NCBI RefSeq assembly: GCF_024124665.1
Contig: NZ_JAMXSB010000002.1
Span: 535,281-599,280 of the forward strand
Direction of reading: 5' to 3'
DNA length: 64,000 bases
Source of the DNA: Pleionea sp. CnH1-48
GTDB taxonomy: Bacteria > Pseudomonadota > Gammaproteobacteria > Enterobacterales > Kangiellaceae
Shown: positions 45,135-55,883 of the stretch, piece after piece
Layout: the number at the start of each line of letters is the position of its first letter
Position numbering within the stretch: the first letter of the stretch is position 1
The notes under the pieces: model-generated
The model's input: the letters and a program-made list of their open reading frames with translations, nothing else
The model's database searches: none
What the model was told of the DNA's origin: nothing
Position numbers and translations under genes: made by a program

Positions 45135-47093
45135 ATGACAAAGAAAAAAACAAACTCGAGTACGCATAAGCACAAAGTCACTCGGCGAGAATTCACCAAA
45201 AAAACAGCACAAGTAACGGCAGCAATCAGTTTATTTAATGCAGGCCTGGCTTCAGGATTAAGTAACAGCCGCATCGAGTTTGTTAACGAAGAGTTTGAGT
45301 ACATTATTGTTGGGTCTGGAGCGGGTGGCGGCCCTTTAGCAGCCAATTTAGCCCGCGCTGGCCATCGCGTTCTTTTGCTTGAAGCGGGTGATAATGATCC
45401 CAGTGACGATGTCTATAGCATCCCCGCCTTTCATCCCAACTCGTCCGAAGATCCCAGAACCAGCTGGGCTTTTTATGTAAAGCATTACTCCGATCTTGAA
45501 CGCCAACAAGCAGATTCCAAATATGTTCCTGGCAAAGGTATTTACTACCCTCGTGCCAGCACGATTGGCGGTTGCACCACCCACCATGCCATGATCACGG
45601 TTTATCCTCATAACAGCGATTTTAACCGCATTGCCGACATTACTGGCGATGATTCCTGGGATGCTTACAAGATGCGTCGCTACTTTGAACGACTCGAACA
45701 TTGCCAATATTTGCCGCGGCCCTGGTTTGGTTATAATCCTTCAAGACATGGTTTTGATGGCTGGTTGAGAACCAATACCACCGACATCCGTTCGCTTATG
45801 GAAGATCCGATTTTAAACAGCATGACTCAGGCAGGTTTGGCAGAAGCAGGATTAGAAAACTTCCTCGACGAAATACTGGCAGGCAATCCACTAGACATTA
45901 ATCACTGGCGCGTTGCTTTTGGTGAAGAAGGTGCGTATTTTCCAGCAAAGTCTACTAACCGACGACATCAACGACATGGCGTGCGCGAATATCTGCTTAG
46001 CACTCAGGCTCAATACCCCGACAAGTTGGTGATCCGCACAGGCGCTTTAGTAACTCGAGTATTGCTTGACGATGACAACACCGCTATCGGTGTCGAATAT
46101 TTAGAAGGCAGCCGTTTGTATCGAGCCGATCCCCTACACGAAGCTTCTAGCAAAGGCACCAAAAGAGACGTAAGAGCCACGCGCGAAGTCATTTTGGCGG
46201 GTGGCACATTCAATAGTCCGCAATTACTTCAGTTATCAGGTATCGGCCCTGCCGAAGAATTACAACGACACAATATTGAAGTAAAAGTTGATCGACAAGG
46301 CGTTGGTAAAAACTTACAAGATCGTTACGAAGTGGGCGTCGTCAATCGACTCACCGAGACTCTGCCATCGTTAAAAAACTGCACCTTTGGTTGGGGCGAT
46401 GATCCTTGCATGAAGCGCTACAAAGAGCGCTGGTGGAATCCTGGAGCCTACGCCAGCAATGGCACCACTCTTTCGCTGGTGAAACGTTCTAAACCAGAGA
46501 TGGAAGATCCTGATTTGTTTATTTTTGGCGTAACCGGTCGATTCAATGGTTACTTTCCCGGCTACTCTATGGGTCACCCCGATATTTTAAAAGAATATAC
46601 CTGGTTAGTATTAAAGGGCCACACCAACAACAATGCAGGCTATGTAGGATTGAACTCAAACGATCCTCAAGATGTTCCCAATATTAACTTTAAATATTTT
46701 GATGAAGGCAATGATGCTTCTGGTGACGACTTACAAGCCGTTGTTGAAGGAGTAAAAACCTGTCGCAGTATTATGAACCGAGCACCCGCGCAAGACTGGG
46801 TTGTTGAAGAAGTGTTCCCCGGCGCAGAACACCAAAGTGATGAAGAAATTAAAGAGTATGCCCAAAAAGAAGCCTGGGGACACCATGCTTCCTGTACCAA
46901 TAAAATGGGAATCGCTGGCGATCCTAAAGCTGTCGTAGACAGTAACTTTAAAGTCCATGGTACGAAAAACCTACGAGTGGTAGATGCATCGGTATTTCCT
47001 TATATTCCCGGCTTCTTTATCGTGACTTCTGTTTATATGATCAGCGAAAAAGCAACCGATGTGATATTAGCGGAAGCAAGACAACAGGCTTAG
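45135..47093 (+). CDS. Tat-exported GMC-family FAD oxidoreductase
   Basis: 652 residues. A twin-arginine signal TRREFTKKTAQVTAAISLF opens the protein, so it folds with FAD before export. The dinucleotide site is IIVGSGAGGGPLAANLA near residue 57, followed by GGCTTHHAMITVYP and the GMC signature GGTFNSPQLLQLSGIGP near 355. The C-terminus has GHHASCTNKMG with the catalytic His and VVDASVFPYIPGFF. The substrate is an alcohol, sugar or sterol, not identifiable. The convergent large cytochrome gene downstream might accept its electrons. Confidence 0.88.
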   Translation: MTKKKTNSSTHKHKVTRREFTKKTAQVTAAISLFNAGLASGLSNSRIEFVNEEFEYIIVGSGAGGGPLAANLARAGHRVLLLEAGDNDPSDDVYSIPAFHPNSSEDPRTSWAFYVKHYSDLERQQADSKYVPGKGIYYPRASTIGGCTTHHAMITVYPHNSDFNRIADITGDDSWDAYKMRRYFERLEHCQYLPRPWFGYNPSRHGFDGWLRTNTTDIRSLMEDPILNSMTQAGLAEAGLENFLDEILAGNPLDINHWRVAFGEEGAYFPAKSTNRRHQRHGVREYLLSTQAQYPDKLVIRTGALVTRVLLDDDNTAIGVEYLEGSRLYRADPLHEASSKGTKRDVRATREVILAGGTFNSPQLLQLSGIGPAEELQRHNIEVKVDRQGVGKNLQDRYEVGVVNRLTETLPSLKNCTFGWGDDPCMKRYKERWWNPGAYASNGTTLSLVKRSKPEMEDPDLFIFGVTGRFNGYFPGYSMGHPDILKEYTWLVLKGHTNNNAGYVGLNSNDPQDVPNINFKYFDEGNDASGDDLQAVVEGVKTCRSIMNRAPAQDWVVEEVFPGAEHQSDEEIKEYAQKEAWGHHASCTNKMGIAGDPKAVVDSNFKVHGTKNLRVVDASVFPYIPGFFIVTSVYMISEKATDVILAEARQQA

Positions 47094-47138
47094 CAATCAC
47101 TCTTGGTAAAACACAACCTCACTCATCACTTTACTCAC

Positions 47139-47172
47139 ACAGCCAGTGATTACTCTCAACTGGCTGTTTCTT
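47139..47172 (+). terminator. Terminator of the GMC gene
   Basis: ACAGCCAGT and ACTGGCTGT stem followed by TTCTTCT. Confidence 0.7.
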
Positions 47173-47397
47173 CTCTACTCTCTTAATCATACGCTTATAA
47201 AGAATCACTTTGTTCGTCAAAATACAAATAGCGGTTTTAGTCCAAGATATTAAGTTCAGTTCTTAGCTTATTCATATTATTACTTACCTCCTTATACCTC
47301 ACTACTCTTCCCTACAATAAAAAATATCATCAACTAAGATTTGAGCAATCTATTATCCGCGATTAGCCAACGAAACACTTTTAACAACAGTAAAAAA

Positions 47398-47419
47398 AAG
47401 CCCCATGAAGGGGCTTTAC
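47398..47419 (-). terminator. Terminator of the large cytochrome gene
   Basis: On the minus strand AAAGCCCC-TTCAT-GGGGC followed by TTTTTTTT, directly after the stop. Confidence 0.88.
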
Positions 47420-47454
47420 TTTAGAAGAAAACTCAAATGATAGAGTTTTCGTTT

Positions 47455-49827
47455 TTATAAACTCCGCAGATACTCAAGCAACGCGGCCTTATCTGATGGA
47501 GTGTTATTACAACCAAACTCATGTCCTGCGTAAGGCCGCCATTCTTGCTTACATATCGGTTGTCCACTCTTATAAGCGGCGAGACCTTCTTCCGAATCCA
47601 GATCGTATACCAGGCAAGCTTTTTTAGCGCGCTGAGCTACAGTTTCACGATGAGTTCCCAGGCCACACAAAACATCTTCTAATGAGTGAAGTTGCCCATG
47701 ATGGAACAACTCAGATTTATAACGTACACCGACCAGTCGTTGACCTTTAACACCTTGCGATGCCACCGTATCACTTTCTAACTCTGGCGTTTCGCTAGGC
47801 TTTCCTGTCGCAGGATCAGGATTTCCTAAGCGAGAATAAGTAGGGTCAGTACCAATAAAGCCAAGATATTTTACCGACTCGGTTGTGTCATAGGTTGGTC
47901 GACAATGATTATAAATAGGTTGAGGAACCTCTTCTTCTGTCCAGCCAACGGTCAGTTCACCATCATGGCAAGTGTCCATCGAAGCCAGCCCTTCTTTTTC
48001 AAGCTCAGAAAATAAAAATACACCTGTCGTTTCATGTTTTGGTCCCGCGTGACAACTTGCGCATTGTTGTGCAAACAACTGCTCACCCTGAGTATTAACT
48101 TCTTCCACATTACCTAAAGATTTAGGTGGCTTTAAACTCAAGATATAGCCCAATAATGGCTCAATAGACTCAGGAATAATTTCGCAAGTTTCATCGGGTC
48201 TGGCATCCCAGTTACCCACAATATCAGGAGTTTCGCAACGAACGTATCGAGGATCAACCGAACCGCTTAACAAAATAAACCCGCGCACGAACTTTTCCAG
48301 ACTGGTGACATTACCAGCAAGGCTTAGCATGGGCGTTACTTCACCAGACTCGGTATGCATATTACCGTGAGCCGCTAACTCTTCATGACTTGGAATACCC
48401 ACCACATTAGGAATTCGGCTGATGGTATAAACACCGTCATCAGACTGAGGAGGAATCAAAAAGTCTAAGACATTAAATCCAGCATTAATCATCATCTCTT
48501 GGTCCGTCAGACTGGGGAAGGCAACCGCCCCAGCATCAGCACTGGCCATCGACATAAGATATTGAACAAACTCCTGCCAATAGTACACATTCCAACGCAA
48601 CCCCTTACAGGCTTCCATCATATTTTGGGCGGTTTGCTCTAACGAAAGACCAATATTGAATTGCCCCCAGCTTAATGAGTCATCTCCACCCCAATCCGAA
48701 GGCTTAAAAGGCGCAGGCATACAATAAGCATCACCCATGAGTTCTTTCATTGCCATCGGCCAGTCGGATTTATTGACACCACTAAAGCCATCATACTCTT
48801 GAGTCAACTGCTCAAACATAGCTTTTGCTTGTGCTTTATAATGCTCTGGTCCTCGCTCTTCATGACGATGATCACAACGAATAAAATCACCGTTGTCTTT
48901 GTGGTAGCAAGTTCCCTGCTTAACATCTCTCATCATTGCAGGATATTCTTCGCGAGAAAATGATAGCGAGGTGGAAGGATCATTAAACGCCATGCCAGGA
49001 TGTAATCTTAAACCATCCAGAAAGCCTTCTGGTAATCCATCAATACCACTAATAGCCTGATTAATGATATCGCCAATCACCGGTTTGTTTAGCAAATCAG
49101 TAAGACCAATCATAGTGGCTTGCAGGGGCGTGTTAAATCCGGCATAAACTTGACCGTAGTTAAGATTTTTGTTGGCCATACCGATGGCATAACGCCCATC
49201 ATTTAACGTGCCCATGTGGCAACCCGCACAGGCAAAAGACGCTGACTCAAATCCTAATGCTCGTTTTGGCCCTAATTGAAAACCCACAGGCAACTGGTCG
49301 TCTTCTACCTGCGTAAACACTTCTTGCCAACCGTCGTTTGCAGCCATTCGTACACACAGGTTTTCTTCTGAAAGGCAAGTACCAAAAAATCGAACAGTAC
49401 AGACTTTTTCGGTTTCCATACATTCACCTGCGCTCACAGGCACAATATCTGACACGATTCTCTTTGGATTTTTATCAGGAAAATAACCAAAGTGCTTCAG
49501 TTCATCACCAAAGAATTCGGGATACCACTTTTCATTAAATTGCAGTAATGTCTTAGGAATACCGACAGTGCTCCAGTGCTCATACAAGAACTGGTATTTT
49601 CCACAAAGACGCTTTTGCTCTGAGGTAGTCACAGGCTCCAGCCCCGACCAACCAAAATAATGGTCACAAGCGGTAAAGCCATTCTCATCAATCAAACGCT
49701 CATACTCAAGTACGCTATCGAGATCGGCACCAATATCGTTGGTAATAGACTCCTCAGCCTCAAGGGTGAAGCTAAGCTGAACTAAACATAAGCCGACGAG
49801 TAACTCGATACTGTTTTTTATACGCAT
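47455..49827 (-). CDS. Large di-heme c-type cytochrome, secreted
   Basis: Start 49827 is used because AAGGAGGG precedes it; about 790 residues. Signal peptide cut near LEAEE. Two covalent heme sites: CAGCHMGT near residue 199 and CASCHAGP near 587, far apart. The end has the peroxidase-like pattern GVRYKSELFHHGQLHSLEDVL, so the last ~220 residues are related to the MauG/CCP domain. Many extra Cys in the N-terminal third (CMETEKVC, FFGTCLSEENLC). The layout recalls large oxygenase-type cytochromes such as RoxA, but spacing differs; function unknown. Confidence 0.8.
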   Translation of the reverse strand: MRIKNSIELLVGLCLVQLSFTLEAEESITNDIGADLDSVLEYERLIDENGFTACDHYFGWSGLEPVTTSEQKRLCGKYQFLYEHWSTVGIPKTLLQFNEKWYPEFFGDELKHFGYFPDKNPKRIVSDIVPVSAGECMETEKVCTVRFFGTCLSEENLCVRMAANDGWQEVFTQVEDDQLPVGFQLGPKRALGFESASFACAGCHMGTLNDGRYAIGMANKNLNYGQVYAGFNTPLQATMIGLTDLLNKPVIGDIINQAISGIDGLPEGFLDGLRLHPGMAFNDPSTSLSFSREEYPAMMRDVKQGTCYHKDNGDFIRCDHRHEERGPEHYKAQAKAMFEQLTQEYDGFSGVNKSDWPMAMKELMGDAYCMPAPFKPSDWGGDDSLSWGQFNIGLSLEQTAQNMMEACKGLRWNVYYWQEFVQYLMSMASADAGAVAFPSLTDQEMMINAGFNVLDFLIPPQSDDGVYTISRIPNVVGIPSHEELAAHGNMHTESGEVTPMLSLAGNVTSLEKFVRGFILLSGSVDPRYVRCETPDIVGNWDARPDETCEIIPESIEPLLGYILSLKPPKSLGNVEEVNTQGEQLFAQQCASCHAGPKHETTGVFLFSELEKEGLASMDTCHDGELTVGWTEEEVPQPIYNHCRPTYDTTESVKYLGFIGTDPTYSRLGNPDPATGKPSETPELESDTVASQGVKGQRLVGVRYKSELFHHGQLHSLEDVLCGLGTHRETVAQRAKKACLVYDLDSEEGLAAYKSGQPICKQEWRPYAGHEFGCNNTPSDKAALLEYLRSL

Positions 49828-50402
49828 AAAAACCCTCCTTAACCTTTTAAAGATCATTGTGCTTGCTTTACTTGTTATTGGTTTCTTTAAAAGAGCGTCC
49901 CACCTGTTCCAACATCAAAAAACCAAGCTTTTAATCAGCCCAAATCCCTTATTTACACTCCTTCTCTGGAGTACTTTTAACGAGAGCCAGTGTTGAATTT
50001 TTATTTGAGATTCGTCGCAAGACTATTAAAAGCAGGCTCACAATAGCAAAATACCCAGGTCAAAAAATCCTTTGGTATATAGGGTTTAAAGTTTGAGATC
50101 TTTTGTTGCTTTAAGGGTGAGAAATGTCATCTTTCTGAAAGAATAAGCAAACACAGAGACTGGAGATAAGAAGGCTTTATTTAAAAGGTAGCGCCTAACA
50201 CCATCAATAGCTAAAACCCTGACTCGTCTTTTAGCTAACAAAATAAAGACGAAGCTTAATTGCATAGAAAGTGAATGGAATATTGCAGAAAGACAAAACA
50301 TAGTACGGTTTAGCTCTCTCAGACTTAGGAGAAGCTAAACCGTTTACTTGATTATCGAATCATAGAGACCGATAACAAGGAGATTATATTGATGAGTTAC
50401 GA
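49828..50402. other. Intergenic stretch, no gene seen
   Basis: 575 bp. It contains the promoter side of the cytochrome gene and a hairpin (50306-50342) for the next gene. A 71-codon frame on the minus strand has no ribosome site or family pattern and is not called. Confidence 0.45.
50306..50342 (-). terminator. Hairpin after the phospholipase-like gene
   Basis: CGGTTTAGCT with AGCTAAACCG, extended by TCTC/GAGA pairing on the minus strand; T-run weak. Confidence 0.55.
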
Positions 50403-51428
50403 CTATTCAGCTGGCGGATTATATTCATAAGCATCGCAACGGTGAGCCGATGCAGATTGATAACTGTTTCTTGGCGCACCAATGTTAGAATAACGATTTC
50501 CAGCATAGTTAGGTCCACTCGCAATAGCCGATAGCGCTGTTGAACACGCATCTTCACCATCAGTCTCAGAACAAAAGTTGCCATAATAAACGCTGTTCAT
50601 TGCACCCACGATAACGCCATTACCTTCTTGACCACATTGCCATTCCCAACCAGCCAGGTATTCCCAGTAGCTTCGATGACCAAACAGCAATCGCATCATA
50701 TCGTCTTCGTAAGGGCCCGACCAATTAAAGGTCCACATAAAGACGGAGTTGATATTAGACATGTTCTTAATATCCCCACTAAGATAATTAATGTTCTGCA
50801 TGTCCCAGGATGGCCCGGAAGAAGTACCTAAGTCTCCAATGAATGGATTACCTGTCGATAAGCCACATTGAAGTCCCCACTTCTTACACTCCTTATCGGC
50901 GGTATAAGTATCACTATTGCTGTCGGCTTCAATGATAAAAAGATTTTCGTCCTTACCCCCCAAATAGTCCCAGCTATGCCTGACAGTAGTCACATAATCA
51001 GTATTTAACTTACTTGCAGGCCAAACGCCCCAGAACTTTCTTACCGTACCAAGCCCGGTTCCTAAACTCCCCTTTACCGTCTTAACCAGCTCGACGTAAT
51101 CTTCTTCGGTTCTGCTTGTGGACTTTAAGTCCAGCCAAACAGCTCCTAAATGTCGGTTGTTGTTGATCAAGGATAAAATAGTCGATAAGTTTGTCGAGTC
51201 ACTGTCTCCGCTATGGTATGCACACCAGGTTTCGGAGCATCGCTTCTTCGTGGGCACATCTTCAACATGAGAAACATCAATCTCAATAGCATTGATTCCC
51301 AAGTCATTTTTAGCCGCATTAATCGCTGCTTCACTATTGGCCCTATGGGCAAAAACCCATGCCGCATCCGATGCAAATGCACTCGCGCTAGCTACCGAGA
51401 TCACACATGCCATGATTAGTTTTTTCAT
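50403..51428 (-). CDS. Secreted sphingomyelinase-D/phospholipase-D-like (GDPD-fold) enzyme
   Basis: 341 residues with signal peptide (ISVASASAFAS). TIM-barrel marks of the SicTox/PLD group: first catalytic His in VFAHRANSEAA near residue 28, metal Glu/Asp in NAIEIDVSHVE near 47, and second His in WCAYHSGDSDS near 70, with a disulfide-like C-x(n)-C pair around it. AVWLDLKST follows, and MWTFNWS lies near the C-terminal rim. Spider and some bacterial enzymes of this kind cleave sphingomyelin or lysolipids to cyclic phosphates. Eight further Cys suggest several disulfides. Substrate is inferred. Confidence 0.78.
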   Translation of the reverse strand: MKKLIMACVISVASASAFASDAAWVFAHRANSEAAINAAKNDLGINAIEIDVSHVEDVPTKKRCSETWCAYHSGDSDSTNLSTILSLINNNRHLGAVWLDLKSTSRTEEDYVELVKTVKGSLGTGLGTVRKFWGVWPASKLNTDYVTTVRHSWDYLGGKDENLFIIEADSNSDTYTADKECKKWGLQCGLSTGNPFIGDLGTSSGPSWDMQNINYLSGDIKNMSNINSVFMWTFNWSGPYEDDMMRLLFGHRSYWEYLAGWEWQCGQEGNGVIVGAMNSVYYGNFCSETDGEDACSTALSAIASGPNYAGNRYSNIGAPRNSYQSASAHRCDAYEYNPPAE

Positions 51429-52133
51429 AAGTTACCTCATACAAACCATAAAAGTTTGAACATCTAAATTTTTTAACAGTACTCACCTATAAGCACATCT
51501 TTAACTAGGTGAAATCTAAAAGTTATCGGAGTAAATCATCGCTTATCGAATAATGTAAGCAGTACTATTGAAAACTTTCAGATGATTACTCAGCACCTGA
51601 AAAATAACTTTCAAAATTTTATTGCTCTGATCAGATAGCCCTAAAGACTTGATATTATTAACATTACTTCCAGAAAAGCTCTGTTAAATGCAGGTATACT
51701 CAATCCTGCTCAATATTTAACCTGCGCATAATAACGACAGATATATCACTTAACAACACAAAGCATCGCTTTTGGTAATATTCATTATTGGTAACGACAA
51801 AAAGTTCACATCCCGAATAGTTTGATACGCTGCTCTTTGGCTTGTTCAAAAGAGCTGAAAATACCTTCCAAAAGACAACCACACTTCTAATTCACCTAAG
51901 AAACTCTTCTATCTGGCTTTAGCAGGTTAGATAGAGACGACCTGTTCAATCTTTTAATCATCGCCTACCCTTAATCAAAGCACGAGTGTCAGGCTACTCA
52001 ATAGCATTTTTAGTCTATGGCAGGGCTTCGAATCATGTTGCTTGATGCGAAATCAGTATGAAAAACAATATATTCGACACATTTTCAGCAACTGCGTCCG
52101 TGTCGTTAAGCAGGCCAAAGTAAGAGGAACAAA
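51429..52133. other. Intergenic stretch, no gene seen
   Basis: 705 bp between divergent genes, AT-rich. Only a weak 60-codon minus-strand frame, not supported. Some of it must hold promoters for the phospholipase-like and chemoreceptor genes. Confidence 0.45.
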
Positions 52134-53873
52134 ATGAATATAAATACGATGATGCGTGGTGTTTTTTTGGCGATTGGTGTGTGTGTTGCCGTCGCAATTC
52201 TCGTTGTCATCCGACTCAATGTTTTATTGCAGGAAGTCGATCGTTTGGCAGATATTCGCTATCACTCCTACCAGACAGCCGACGAACTCAGACAAAGCTC
52301 CGATGATTTGACCCGCCTGGGACGAACTTATGTGGTCACAGGGGACGAACAGTACGAAAAAATGTACATGGACATCCTGGATATCCGGAACGGAAAAAAA
52401 GCCCGTCCAGACAAGTATCATCTTATCTACTGGGATCTTGTTCTTAATTATGGTGACAAACCGAAACCAGATGGTAAAAGAATTGAGTTGCAAAAAATGA
52501 TGAGAGACTTGGGGTTTACCGAAGATGAATTTGCCCGCCTTAAAGAAGCGCAGAACAACTCTGATGGTCTGGTTGGTATGGAAGTCAAAGCTATGAACGC
52601 GGTGAAAGGTAAATTTCCTGATGCGAGTGGCAACTATACTTTAAGTGGTGAGCCCGATCCTGCAATGGCCATCGCCTTGTTGCACAGTAAAGAATACCAT
52701 CAAGAAAAAGCCAAGATAATGCGACCCATCGATGAGTTTTTCAAGAAGCTAGAGAGCAGAACAGAAAGTCAACTCATAGAAGCAGAAGAAGAAGTTCAGC
52801 TCATTGTATGGGTGGGCACATTGTTGATGGTCATCGTATTAGCGGCAGCGGGTGCGGGTTATTATATTGTTCATTTAAAAGTTACTCAGCCTATTGTTCG
52901 TATGGCCAAATCCTTAGACGAATTTGACAGCAATTCGGATTTGTCGCAACGGCTGCATGTAGATTCAGAAAATGAACTGGGCATGATTGGCTCTGCGATC
53001 AATAATTTACTCGATAACTACAATGGCACCATAACGAAAATTAACGAAGTGACCTCTTCAATTACTCAGGTATCAAAAGCCATTGATGCGGTGAGCTCTA
53101 CCAATGCTCAACTGTCAAATAAACAAGGCGGTGAACTCGAAATGGCGGCCAGTGCGATGGAACAAATGACCGCAGCTCTGGCGACAGTTTCTGACAGTAC
53201 ATCCGAAGCAGAAGCTCATGCAGCCAGTACTGAAAGCGAAGCTACAACGGGACTATCAACGTTTCAAAGTACTGAAGCCGAATTTGGAGTATTAGAAAAC
53301 GAATTCGGCCAAACTGCCGAGACCATTGCAGAGTTAACCTCAGAAACACATCGAGTTGGCAATGTCCTAGAAGTCATCAAATCGATTGCAGAACAAACAA
53401 ACCTGCTAGCACTCAATGCTGCCATCGAAGCTGCGCGAGCTGGAGAACAAGGTCGCGGCTTTGCTGTGGTCGCCGATGAAGTTCGCTCACTGGCACAACG
53501 CACACAAGAATCCACAGTAGAAATTGAATCCATGATCTCTATGCTACAAGAAAAAGCCAACTCCTCGACCACAACCATTGAACGTAGCGCCGATAAAATG
53601 AAGTCAACCAGAGACAATATGGGCAGCGCTAGTCAAGCACTCAAATCGATCCAGTCGTCAGCGTCAGAAATTCATGGGTTGAACTCTTCGATTGCCTCCT
53701 CTACCGAAGAGCAACTTACAGTCAGCAACGAAATCAGTCGCAACATTACTAATGTTAAAGGCTTATCAAACGAAATGAATGATAAAGTCCGAGAATTACA
53801 GCCCCTACTCAAAGACTTGGTGAGTAACACAGACGAGATCGTTAATGCTGTCGCTCACATGAAAGTGGTTTAG
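52134..53873 (+). CDS. Methyl-accepting chemotaxis protein
   Basis: 579 residues. Membrane segments at ~9-27 and ~220-245 enclose a helical ligand domain ([33 protein letters not shown]), followed by HAMP and the signalling hairpin with [38 protein letters not shown] near residue 420. The N-terminal sensor begins like the CHASE3/4-helix-bundle type with an inserted block ([20 protein letters not shown]). A strong AAGAGG ribosome site precedes the ATG. Followed by a terminator. Confidence 0.94.
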   Translation: MNINTMMRGVFLAIGVCVAVAILVVIRLNVLLQEVDRLADIRYHSYQTADELRQSSDDLTRLGRTYVVTGDEQYEKMYMDILDIRNGKKARPDKYHLIYWDLVLNYGDKPKPDGKRIELQKMMRDLGFTEDEFARLKEAQNNSDGLVGMEVKAMNAVKGKFPDASGNYTLSGEPDPAMAIALLHSKEYHQEKAKIMRPIDEFFKKLESRTESQLIEAEEEVQLIVWVGTLLMVIVLAAAGAGYYIVHLKVTQPIVRMAKSLDEFDSNSDLSQRLHVDSENELGMIGSAINNLLDNYNGTITKINEVTSSITQVSKAIDAVSSTNAQLSNKQGGELEMAASAMEQMTAALATVSDSTSEAEAHAASTESEATTGLSTFQSTEAEFGVLENEFGQTAETIAELTSETHRVGNVLEVIKSIAEQTNLLALNAAIEAARAGEQGRGFAVVADEVRSLAQRTQESTVEIESMISMLQEKANSSTTTIERSADKMKSTRDNMGSASQALKSIQSSASEIHGLNSSIASSTEEQLTVSNEISRNITNVKGLSNEMNDKVRELQPLLKDLVSNTDEIVNAVAHMKVV

Positions 53874-53919
53874 TGCTTGTTTTCTTTTTTTGAATTAAGG
53901 AAGTAACCGACTTTTAGAC

Positions 53920-53957
53920 AAGCATCAGAACATGCACTTCATGCTCTGATGCTTTTT
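53920..53957 (+). terminator. Terminator of the chemoreceptor gene
   Basis: AAGCATCAGA and TCTGATGCTT around a loop that itself contains GCA/TGC pairing, then TTTTTT. Confidence 0.85.
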
Positions 53958-53964
53958 TCAAATA

Positions 53965-54279
53965 CTATTGAGAATTACACCAAGGCGCACCAGGGTAACA
54001 TTGACAGAAGGTTCTGCCACATCCAGGAGCACATGGGAACTTACTGCAAAAAGAGGCTTCTTCTGCCTGTGTAATATCAAATAAGGGAGAACCATCAGAA
54101 GAAGAGCTATCAGCCCCACCTATCTTAGACAAGATGTTTAAAATTGAGCCACACTTAGCAGCAGACTCAGCAATGAGATCCTTGGCAGCATTTTCAGCAC
54201 TCAAGACACCAGAAAGCTCAACAAAGTTAGAGACACTCTCTACTACTGAGTCATTGGCAAAAGCCGTCGAAAATGACAT
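53965..54279 (-). CDS. Small secreted Cys-rich protein
   Basis: 104 residues with a signal peptide ending AFAND. The C-terminal 30 residues are Cys-rich (FCSKFPCAPGCGRTFCQCYPGAPWC), like a small disulfide or metal-binding knot; the middle is helical and Ser/Ala/Asp-rich. No family recognised. It is convergent with the chemoreceptor gene. The real start may be slightly further upstream. Confidence 0.55.
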   Translation of the reverse strand: MSFSTAFANDSVVESVSNFVELSGVLSAENAAKDLIAESAAKCGSILNILSKIGGADSSSSDGSPLFDITQAEEASFCSKFPCAPGCGRTFCQCYPGAPWCNSQ

Positions 54280-54823
54280 AGAAAGAAAAACGGTTAAAAC
54301 GCTAACGAGAGATAAGGTTTTTGATTTTATTTTTTTCTCCTAGATTCATAAAATCATATAGTTCTTTTTTTGCTTATCACAGCCGGATAAGTTTGACTTC
54401 AAATGGTGATTTCAACATTTGAGGACAAGAGGATGACACATTAGAAATATATGAAGCACCCCCCAACTGGGTAGGATCGATAGTGTAGAACATGACTCAC
54501 ATTGCAAAAGTAGCTAATGATTTGCTGCCATTATGACTCGCTACTTGAGCTCTCAATAATAAAAACCACATAAAGAGATTTATAAAGATTGCAGCTAAAC
54601 TCAACAATAAGAATCGACACGGCATGCTTTTCTTTTACCATAAGGAATCTAATGTTCGCTGTACTCGCTAGAGTATCGATTTCAGTTATTAAAAAGCCTC
54701 TCTTTAAAAGGCTCTGCTCTCGTTAGTAGAGAACTCTGCCTTTAATTCCAAAATACATTTATTTAGCTCCTTCAATGTCACTTTATTGTCTAAACTTAAG
54801 TAGCCTTAAAGGAGATGCGAGAT
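54280..54823. other. Intergenic stretch, no gene seen
   Basis: About 540 bp, AT-rich. Contains a few scattered GGA triplets near 54420-54480 but far too few for a Csr-type RNA. No gene called. Confidence 0.45.
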
Positions 54824-55717
54824 ATGGTAATTGACTTTGAAATTGCGTTTTATGATGTTCTTTTCGGTAAAAGTAATACCGAAGCATTAAACCCGACAGA
54901 AAAAGCAATTAACGAACAAGTCGGGCTCACTGTGTGGGGAAAGGAACGTATTGGTCAATATATAAAGCCTTTGCCTAAGGTGTTATGTGATCTTATCGCC
55001 AAGCTTGGAGAAGAAGACATCACTTTTGAAGACATATCTAAAGTTATTGAAAAAGAACCTTCATTGGCAGGCCGAGTAGTTAGCGTTGCCAATAGCTCGT
55101 ATTACAATCGGAATAACCAAGAAATCAACAGCCTTAGCGATGCTGTATCTCTTCTTGGTATTCAAGGTATATCTAATATCGCAATGACTGCATTGGCAGA
55201 AGATACGATTAAAATTGAGCCAATGTACTTTAAGGCGTTTGGTGACATAATTTGGAAGCACTCCATTGAAACCGCAATGGTTTCTGAATACTTCAGCCGG
55301 GGCATACATGTAAACAAATTTTTAACTTACTTTACTTGCCTGATACATGATATTGGAAAAATACTTATCTTCCTTGTCATCGTTGAATCATTTAAAAGAA
55401 CAGCCAATGATGGAAAACCAGAAGGAACCGTCTTTAAGAAGCTAATGACTCAGTATTCTCTTGATGTTTCCGCAATGGTGGCAAAAGAATGGGCTCTCCC
55501 TCCAGAGGTCATAAAAGCACTAGAAGAGCAGACGAATAAGCCATCTTCAGCTTTAGGGCGTATGCTAGATATTTCTAATAGAGTAAGCGAAATCTATATG
55601 CTCCTTGAAAATAATTTAATTACCGAAGAAGTCGCAGAGAGTGAGATGCTTCTCTTGGGGCTTTCTGATAAGGACATTAATTTTTTCAAAGATTTATTCA
55701 GTAACCTGAAGGTATAA
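54824..55717 (+). CDS. HDOD-domain signalling protein
   Basis: Start 54824 gives an AAAGGAG ribosome site at normal distance; the ATG at 54815 is too close to it. About 297 residues with one HDOD domain (residues ~50-240): LPKVLCDLIAKLG, PSLAGRVVSVANSSYYN, SLSDAVSLLGIQGISNIAMTAL, and the HD-like FTCLIHDIGKILIFLV. HDOD proteins lack phosphodiesterase activity and often act in c-di-GMP or chemotaxis control. It stands alone between two secreted-protein genes. Confidence 0.88.
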   Translation: MVIDFEIAFYDVLFGKSNTEALNPTEKAINEQVGLTVWGKERIGQYIKPLPKVLCDLIAKLGEEDITFEDISKVIEKEPSLAGRVVSVANSSYYNRNNQEINSLSDAVSLLGIQGISNIAMTALAEDTIKIEPMYFKAFGDIIWKHSIETAMVSEYFSRGIHVNKFLTYFTCLIHDIGKILIFLVIVESFKRTANDGKPEGTVFKKLMTQYSLDVSAMVAKEWALPPEVIKALEEQTNKPSSALGRMLDISNRVSEIYMLLENNLITEEVAESEMLLLGLSDKDINFFKDLFSNLKV

Positions 55718-55883
55718 CCAGGCTCACTTATCAATAGAGAGGGTAAAAAATCCTGTAACTAGCTTAAACCAGATCTTACTATCAATCTTAACAACCCACT
55801 TGTGGTGAGCTTTCTCAACGACTTCAACATCAGTTAAATAGTTACTCAGAACTTTTGGTCGCGCCCCTTCCCTCTACTTACAA

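Larger units (their letters stand above)
47094..47454. other. Convergent gap with two terminators
   Basis: 360 bp between convergent genes. It holds one terminator for each (47139-47172 and 47398-47419) and no gene. Confidence 0.6.

Noticed and set aside
50086..50301. 71-codon minus-strand frame
   Set aside because: No ribosome site, no recognisable pattern, downstream of a gene terminator hairpin.
54400..54500. Possible fifth Csr-type RNA
   Set aside because: Only about four GGA triplets, no terminator, no promoter/upstream-box pattern like A-D.
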